Positions 59,257-64,000 of a stretch of 64,000 nucleotides of DNA are shown piece by piece. Under the pieces are notes generated by a model that was given only the letters and a program-made list of their open reading frames with translations, did not search any database and had not been told where the DNA came from. This stretch comes from CAYNLG01 sp964397995 (lineage in GTDB: Bacteria > Planctomycetota > Phycisphaerae > FEN-1346), in assembly GCA_964397995.1 (NCBI GenBank), contig CAYNLG010000004.1, positions 25,333 through 89,332 of the forward strand. Reading direction: 5' to 3'. Numbering within the stretch: position 1 is the first letter of the stretch; each line of letters begins with the position of its first letter. A program made the position numbers and the translations under genes.

Positions 59257-60339
59257 GTGTTCCTGACCGAGAAACCGGATCTGGAGGCCGCCTTGGCCCG
59301 GGCCGAGGCCTGGTGGGAGGGCGCGATCGTCGACCGCCCGCCGGTGACGCTCCAGGTCCGGCCGGACCGGCCGCCCGACCTGCCCGAGAGCCGCCACGCG
59401 ACCGTCCGCGACCGCTGGATGGACATCGCGTTCCGCATCGAGCGGGCCGAGGCGCGGATGGCCGTGACGCCGTACCTCGCCGAGACGTTTCCCAACGTCG
59501 GCCCGAACGTCGGTCCGGACGTCTGCTCGACCGTCTTCGGCTGCGACCTCGTCTTCGAGGAGGGCACCACCTACTCAACGCCCGTCGTCCACGACTGCCG
59601 CGCCATCCTCGACCTGCGGCCCGACTTCGACACGCCCTACTGGAGCGCGGTGCGGGCGCTGGCGGACCTGTCGCTGGAGCGCAGCCGGGGCCGCTGGTGG
59701 ACCGCCCTGCCCGACCTGCACACGGGCAGCGACCTCGTGGCCGCCCTCCGCGACCCCCAGGGCATGGCCCTGGACATGGCTCTGGACCTGGACGGCGTCC
59801 GGGCCGCCTGCGACCACGTCCAGGCCACCTCGTACGAGCGGTTCGTCGAGGACATCCACGGGCGGCTCCGGGCCGCCGGCCAGCCCGTCACCTTCTCGTG
59901 GATTCCCTTCCCGCACGCCGGCCTCGGCTGCGTCGTCCAGGCCGACGTCATCTGTCTCGTCTCGCCCGCGATGTTCCGCGAGGCCCTCCTGCCCTCCATC
60001 GCCTTCGAGGTCGACCGCCTCGACCGGTCGATCTTCCACCTCGACGGCCCGGGCGCCCTGCGGCACCTGGACGCCCTGATGGAGCTCGACGGGCTGGACG
60101 CCGTCCAGTGGGTCTGCGGGGCGGGCGGCGGCGACGCCGACGACTGGACTGACGTCTATCGCCGCATCCAGGCCGGCGGCAAGGGCATCGACCTGGCCGG
60201 CACCCCCCGGGCCGTGCAGGCCGTCTGCGAGCATCTGCGGCCGGAGGGCGTCTGGCTGAGGCCTTACGGACCCATGACCCGCGACGAGGCCGACGCCTTC
60301 GTCGCCTGGACCGAACGCTGGGCCGCGGGCAAGAGCTGA
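59257..60339 (+). CDS. Uroporphyrinogen decarboxylase-like protein
   Basis: The 360-aa protein resembles the URO-D/MtaA/CmuA barrel family: LGCVVQADVICLVSPAMFREALLPSI (shown by its ends LGCVVQADVICL and SPAMFREALL) and SIFHLDGPGALRHLDALMEL. It starts PDLEAALARAEAWWEGAIVDRPPV (ends PDLEAALARAEAWW and IVDRPPV), which is typical of a planctomycete/lentisphaera subgroup that is not the heme enzyme. These are suspected methyl- or corrinoid-related proteins. GTG 59257 is the likely start. No corrinoid protein or methyltransferase is adjacent. Confidence 0.75.
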   Translation: MFLTEKPDLEAALARAEAWWEGAIVDRPPVTLQVRPDRPPDLPESRHATVRDRWMDIAFRIERAEARMAVTPYLAETFPNVGPNVGPDVCSTVFGCDLVFEEGTTYSTPVVHDCRAILDLRPDFDTPYWSAVRALADLSLERSRGRWWTALPDLHTGSDLVAALRDPQGMALDMALDLDGVRAACDHVQATSYERFVEDIHGRLRAAGQPVTFSWIPFPHAGLGCVVQADVICLVSPAMFREALLPSIAFEVDRLDRSIFHLDGPGALRHLDALMELDGLDAVQWVCGAGGGDADDWTDVYRRIQAGGKGIDLAGTPRAVQAVCEHLRPEGVWLRPYGPMTRDEADAFVAWTERWAAGKS

Positions 60340-60352
60340 AGCCCCGTCGGGC

Positions 60353-62077
60353 TCAGGTGCCTTGCTTGGCGCGCTTGGCCGTCTCGGCAATCATGTCAAG
60401 CACTTGGGCGACTTCGGGCGCGATGCGGTCCTCGGGCACGTAACCGGCAAGGACGTGGTAGTTCGTCTTGGACATCAGGTTCCGGACGCCGAGGCGCCCA
60501 AAGAACTGGTGGAACAGCGGGTCCAGGAACTCGTCGCTTATCTTCGTGCGATGCCACCACGGGTCGTCGCGGTCCTTGAGGGCGCGCGGCGGAACGTTGT
60601 CCTCGATACAGGCGCGCATCACCTCGGCGTGCTCGGCCGCCAGCGGCGCGAGAAGCGGCCCCTCCTCCTCCGATAGGACCGACCCGGCATAGGCCGCCAG
60701 CGTCTCCGGTTGACAAAGGTAGTTCTCGATCTCACGCCGTTGCCACGCGTACTCGCGGAGGCCGGCGTCTCCCGCCTGCATCGCGCACCCGCTGTCGCAC
60801 AACACGAAGCCCACCAAGTTCCTCTTGGCTTCCCGGAGCGCATGGAAGTGGTTGCGCGCGTCGGTCGGCTGGTTCCGGATGTAATGCACGAACGGCCGCT
60901 CCAGGCACGCCGCCGCCGGATGGCTGAGCTTCCTGGCAAAGGCCTTGAGGATACTGAGGTCCGTCGAACCCTCCAGGTAAAGCACCCACCCGGCCTGCTC
61001 GGCCTGGTAGTACTGGTCGAATCCGATCTCGCGCAACGATTTCAGCACCTGGCTGCCGCGATCATCAATGCGGTGCGGAGCGCCGACGAACGCGATCACG
61101 ATGTCGCGCCCCGCCGCTTCGTTTAGCAGCACCTCCGAGTGACTTGCGACCACCACTTGCGAACCCAGGCTTTCGGCCGTTCCGGTGAGGACTTCGTAGA
61201 TCTCCCGCTGCCTCAGCACCTCCAGGTGGGCGTCAGGTTCGTCCACCAGAAGAACCGCGCCCGGATTCAGCGCCATGAAGGCAAGAAGCAGCAGCGTCTG
61301 GTGCAGCCCGCGCCCCGCGCACGCGAGGTCCAGCGTCACGCCCGATTGCTCCTCATAGTCCATGGTGATCTCGCTGCGCTCGCGCACGTACTCCGGCCGT
61401 TTCAGCGTGACCCCGAACAGCTTCTTCATGGTCTGGACCAGGTCGTTCCATTGGCGCGCATCGAGGGCCAATTGGTAACACAGGTTCCTCAGGACCTCGG
61501 CCGTCCGGCCCTCTCCGAGCAGAACCCCGATCTCGCCCGGCTGCTTCTGGAACTCGCGGTCCGCGAGGCCCGACATGGGCGGCAGGAACGCGACCTTGAC
61601 CTCGCTCGCCTCGGGGGGCACCTCCATCCGCGCTGGCGCGGCCCCCTCGCCCTGCCTGAGCGGCCGGCAGTAAAGGCTTTCGGGGTTGGCGTAGTCGAAT
61701 TCCAACCCGCAGGCCCACGGCCTGTCCCGCGTGACGCCATCGATCACGACATCGATCCGCACGTTCGAGGTCCGCTGCTTCGCCCCTTCCTTCGTCACGT
61801 CGCGAACATGCAGATCGCGCCACAGCAGGTTCGCCTGGGACACAGGAATCGCCGTCAGGTCGCGACGGTTGATGGTCACGCCAGGGCGCTTCTCCGGCGT
61901 CTCCTTGCCGGCGCGCTTCTCGTTCCAGCGGCTGAGCCCGATATGCCAGAGGGCCAGGGCTTGCAGCGCACTGGTCTTGCCGCAGGTGTTCGGCCCGATG
62001 AAGACGACCGTCTGCCCCAATTCGATGTCAACCGAATCGAAGGTCTTGAAGTTCGTGGCTTGAAGCCGCGTGAGCAT
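60353..62077 (-). CDS. OLD-family ATPase with a TOPRIM-like domain, candidate defence gene
   Basis: The 574-aa protein has an ABC-like ATPase N-terminus (MLTRLQATNFKTFDSVDIEL, Walker A FIGPNTCGKTSA, signature-like DLACAGRGLHQTLLLL, Walker B VLLVDEPDAHLE, VVVASHSEVLLNEA). A C-terminal part begins VLYLEGSTDLSILKAFARKL and has FVLCDSGCAM, which resembles the acidic motifs of an OLD/TOPRIM nuclease. Related proteins include GajA of Gabija and other anti-phage ATPases. No helicase or second component is adjacent. The DNA is visibly less G+C-rich than its neighbours (60-65% in two 60-base lines counted, against 78% in one line of waaA), suggesting recent arrival. The ATG at 62077 is the ATPase start. 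Confidence 0.75.
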   Translation of the reverse strand: MLTRLQATNFKTFDSVDIELGQTVVFIGPNTCGKTSALQALALWHIGLSRWNEKRAGKETPEKRPGVTINRRDLTAIPVSQANLLWRDLHVRDVTKEGAKQRTSNVRIDVVIDGVTRDRPWACGLEFDYANPESLYCRPLRQGEGAAPARMEVPPEASEVKVAFLPPMSGLADREFQKQPGEIGVLLGEGRTAEVLRNLCYQLALDARQWNDLVQTMKKLFGVTLKRPEYVRERSEITMDYEEQSGVTLDLACAGRGLHQTLLLLAFMALNPGAVLLVDEPDAHLEVLRQREIYEVLTGTAESLGSQVVVASHSEVLLNEAAGRDIVIAFVGAPHRIDDRGSQVLKSLREIGFDQYYQAEQAGWVLYLEGSTDLSILKAFARKLSHPAAACLERPFVHYIRNQPTDARNHFHALREAKRNLVGFVLCDSGCAMQAGDAGLREYAWQRREIENYLCQPETLAAYAGSVLSEEEGPLLAPLAAEHAEVMRACIEDNVPPRALKDRDDPWWHRTKISDEFLDPLFHQFFGRLGVRNLMSKTNYHVLAGYVPEDRIAPEVAQVLDMIAETAKRAKQGT

Positions 62078-62113
62078 GGCCGCCTCCGCACAAAGCGCCG
62101 TGGCTGCCTGCGC

Positions 62114-62142
62114 AGGCTAGTTGACCCGGGGCGGTCCGTCAA
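62114..62142 (-). promoter_or_regulatory. Promoter of the OLD-family ATPase gene
   Basis: On the minus strand TTGACG (62137-62142) and TAGCCT (62114-62119) are 17 bp apart, about 37 bp before the start codon. Confidence 0.4.
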
Positions 62143-62143
62143 C
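62120..62143. promoter_or_regulatory. Dyad spanning the ATPase promoter spacer
   Basis: GTTGAC (62120-62125) and GTCAAC (62138-62143) are inverted copies 12 bp apart, overlapping the -35 box and the spacer. It could be an operator or simply two facing -35-like elements, one of which might serve the waaA gene. Confidence 0.3.
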
Positions 62144-62208
62144 AGGAATGCAGCCACCGGCTGACAAACCCTCGCAACGCCGCCCCGCACACGCTACCAT
62201 TCCGCCCT

Positions 62209-63525
62209 ATGAACCCGGCCCGCCCGAACCGCCTGTGGCTCGCCCTCGTCACCGTCGTCACCACCCTGGTGGCGATGGTCGGGTGGCCGGTCTACCTCGT
62301 CCTGCTGGCGACGCGGCCGAAGTACCGGGCCCACTGGCCCGAGCGCTGGGGCTTCGTCCCCCGCTTCGCCCCCGGCCGCACCCGCCTCTGGGTCCACGCC
62401 ATCAGCGTCGGCGAGGTCATGGCCACCCGCACGTTCATCCCGGCCCTGCGCGAGGCGTTCCCGGAGGCCGAGGTCGTCCTCTCGACCACCACCCTCACCG
62501 GGCGCCGCCGCGCCCGGCAACTGTACCCGGACCTGCCCGTCTTCCACTGGCCGCTCGACCTGTGGCCGGCGGTGGGCCTGGCGCTGGCGCGCGTCAAGCC
62601 GACGGCCGTCATCCAGGTCGAGAGCGAGTGGTGGCCCACCTTCTTCCTCACGGCCGCCCGCCGGGGCATCCCGCTCCTCGTCGTCAACCTGCGCCTGACG
62701 GAGCGGGGCCTCATGGGCTATCGCCGCATCCGCCCCCTCATCCGGGCGACCATGAACACGTGCGCCGCCATCGGCGTCCAGGCCGCCCTCTACACCGACC
62801 GCCTGCTCCGCCTCGGCGTCGACCCGGAGCGGATCCACGACACCGGCCAGATGAAGCTCGACGGCGTCACGTTCACCGACACGGTCCCGGGCGCCGAGGC
62901 GCTGCGTGAGGCCGTGGGCATCGACCCGGACGCCCCGGTCCTTGTCGCCGGCAGCACCGGGCCGGGCGAGGAGCCGCTCCTGGTCGACGCCTTCCGCGAA
63001 ATCCGCAAGTGGCACCCCCGGACGCGCCTCGTCGTCGTGCCGCGCCGGCCCGAGACGTTCGACACCGCGGCCGAGGCGTTCCTCAGGGCGGACGTCGGCC
63101 TGCTCCGCCGCAGCTCCGGCGAATGGCTCGGCCCCAAGCGTCTGGCGCCCGTCGTCCTCGGCGACACCATGGGCGAGCTCATGGCCTGGTACGCCCTGGC
63201 CGACGTCGTCATCGTCGGCCGCAGCTTCGTCCCCCTGGGCGGGTCGAACCCGACGGAGCCGGCCTCCCTCGGCAAGCCGCTCGTCTGGGGCCCGGCGATG
63301 TTCAACTTCCCGGTGGAGGCCCCGGCGTTCGAGGCCGCCGGGGCCGCCGTCCGGGTCGAGACGGCCGAGGCCCTGGCCCGCGAGGTCGACGCCCTGCTCA
63401 CCGACGCCGACCGACGCCGCGCCATGGCCGACGCCGCCCGCGCCTGCATCCGCCGCCTCCAGGGCGCCACCGCCAAGAACGTCGCCCTCGTCCGCCGCGT
63501 CCTCTCCGAGGAGGGCGCCCCGTGA
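62209..63525 (+). CDS. waaA: 3-deoxy-D-manno-octulosonic acid (Kdo) transferase
   Basis: The 438-aa enzyme adds Kdo to lipid A, so it marks an LPS-type outer membrane. A hydrophobic anchor (about 10-33) precedes the GT30 domain. ISVGEVMATRTFI carries the catalytic Glu seen in WaaA, and VQVESEWWPTFF, VNLRLTERG, GSTGPGEE and GGSNPTEPASLGKP are conserved. The ATG at 62209 has no clear ribosome site; a TACCAT box 9 bp upstream hints at a nearly leaderless mRNA. Its stop overlaps the proB start (GTGA). Confidence 0.93.
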   Translation: MNPARPNRLWLALVTVVTTLVAMVGWPVYLVLLATRPKYRAHWPERWGFVPRFAPGRTRLWVHAISVGEVMATRTFIPALREAFPEAEVVLSTTTLTGRRRARQLYPDLPVFHWPLDLWPAVGLALARVKPTAVIQVESEWWPTFFLTAARRGIPLLVVNLRLTERGLMGYRRIRPLIRATMNTCAAIGVQAALYTDRLLRLGVDPERIHDTGQMKLDGVTFTDTVPGAEALREAVGIDPDAPVLVAGSTGPGEEPLLVDAFREIRKWHPRTRLVVVPRRPETFDTAAEAFLRADVGLLRRSSGEWLGPKRLAPVVLGDTMGELMAWYALADVVIVGRSFVPLGGSNPTEPASLGKPLVWGPAMFNFPVEAPAFEAAGAAVRVETAEALAREVDALLTDADRRRAMADAARACIRRLQGATAKNVALVRRVLSEEGAP

Positions 63526-64000
63526 CCGCCCCCGACGCCCGCCGCGCCGCCCTCGCCGACTGCGCCAGCCTCGTCGTCAAGCTCGGGACGAACGTCCTGG
63601 CGGACGCGCGCGGCCGGCTCGACGCCGGCCTGATCAACCAGGTGGCCGACCAGGTCCACGCGCTGAAGGCGCGCGGCCTGCGGGTGGCGGTGGTCTCGTC
63701 CGGCGCCATCGGCGCGGGCGTCGGCAACCTGGCCCTGGACGCCCGGCCGACCGCCCTGCCTCGGCTCCAGGCGTGCGCCGCCGTCGGCCAGGCCTACCTC
63801 ATGCAGGCCTTCAACGACGCCCTCGCCCGCCACGGCCGCCACGGGGCCCAGATCCTGCTGACGCGCGGCGACATGGAGGACCGGGCCCGGTACCTGAACG
63901 TCCGGAACTGCGTCCACGCCCTCCAAGTCTACGGCGTCGTGCCGATCATCAACGAGAACGACACCGTCAGCGTGGACGAGATCCGTTTCGGCGACAACGA
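63522..64000 (+). CDS. proB: Glutamate 5-kinase, N-terminal part
   Basis: The first 159 residues are visible; the gene runs off the window. It phosphorylates glutamate in proline biosynthesis. The amino-acid-kinase fold shows LVVKLGTNVLAD, VAVVSSGAIGAGVG and NENDTVSVDEI, and a QAYLMQAFNDAL helix. The GTG overlaps the waaA stop codon, which couples the two genes although their pathways are unrelated. Confidence 0.93.
   Translation, partial: MTAPDARRAALADCASLVVKLGTNVLADARGRLDAGLINQVADQVHALKARGLRVAVVSSGAIGAGVGNLALDARPTALPRLQACAAVGQAYLMQAFNDALARHGRHGAQILLTRGDMEDRARYLNVRNCVHALQVYGVVPIINENDTVSVDEIRFGDN

Overview
The window is about 64 kb of very G+C-rich, tightly packed bacterial chromosome carrying roughly 57 protein-coding genes. 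I saw no rRNA, tRNA, CRISPR array, insertion sequence or prophage. The gene set points to a Gram-negative bacterium, most likely a planctomycete or close PVC relative. The reasons are the Kdo transferase, DUF4159 next to MoxR, a DUF1570 gluzincin, DUF11 surface repeats, a hexulose-phosphate synthase/RraA fusion, URO-D-like and heparinase-like proteins, an McsA/McsB pair and an unusual sigma-70 factor. This placement rests on family recognition only; no tree was built.

Layout. 1-4.1 kb: end of a Y-family polymerase and a DnaE2-like polymerase (translesion cassette). 4.1-9.3 kb: DUF3795 lipoprotein, mini ExbB-like protein, then the leftward def-fmt-DUF116-rsmB-CDF operon. 9.4-12.8 kb: TPR protein, rpsT, fused aroD-aroE. 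12.8-16.8 kb: MoxR ATPase, duplicated DUF4159 protein, FlgM-like protein. 16.8-22.6 kb: DUF1570 protein, RmlC-like epimerase, beta-helix protein, ferritin, DUF11 protein. 22.8-26.7 kb: ribBA and znuA-znuC-znuB. 26.7-29.6 kb: sigma factor with N-terminal HTH domains, and a protein kinase. 29.8-33.7 kb: gap-pgk-rpe-accD operon. 33.8-35.6 kb: two receiver-like proteins. 35.6-39.7 kb: lipoprotein, heparinase-like protein, S4-less TlyA. 39.7-43.6 kb: manA-rluB-thiC-redoxin operon. 43.7-49.9 kb: GH5 glycosidase, small proteins, queD with HPS-RraA, mcsA-mcsB-TIM barrel. 49.9-55.4 kb: TudS-like, SagB-like, OppA-like and HEAT-like genes, then the feo/dtxR locus without feoB. 55.6-62.1 kb: CPBP protease, glycogen phosphorylase, URO-D-like protein, and an OLD-type ATPase that may be a defence gene. 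62.2-64 kb: waaA and the start of proB.

Many genes are coupled by ATGA or GTGA overlaps or gaps under 40 bp. Recognisable TTGAC(n)-17-TAnnnT promoters sit in most divergent or operon-leading gaps, which helped choose starts (several GTG). Metal handling recurs (znuABC, CDF exporter, ferritin, feo/dtxR), with a clear palindrome inside the dtxR promoter. The most unusual items are the sigma factor with three apparent N-terminal DNA-binding helices and a dyad upstream of its promoter, the feo locus lacking feoB, the paired pseudo-receivers, the lone OLD/TOPRIM ATPase, a GspF N-terminal fragment with its own signals, and a possible short RNA upstream of the TPR gene.
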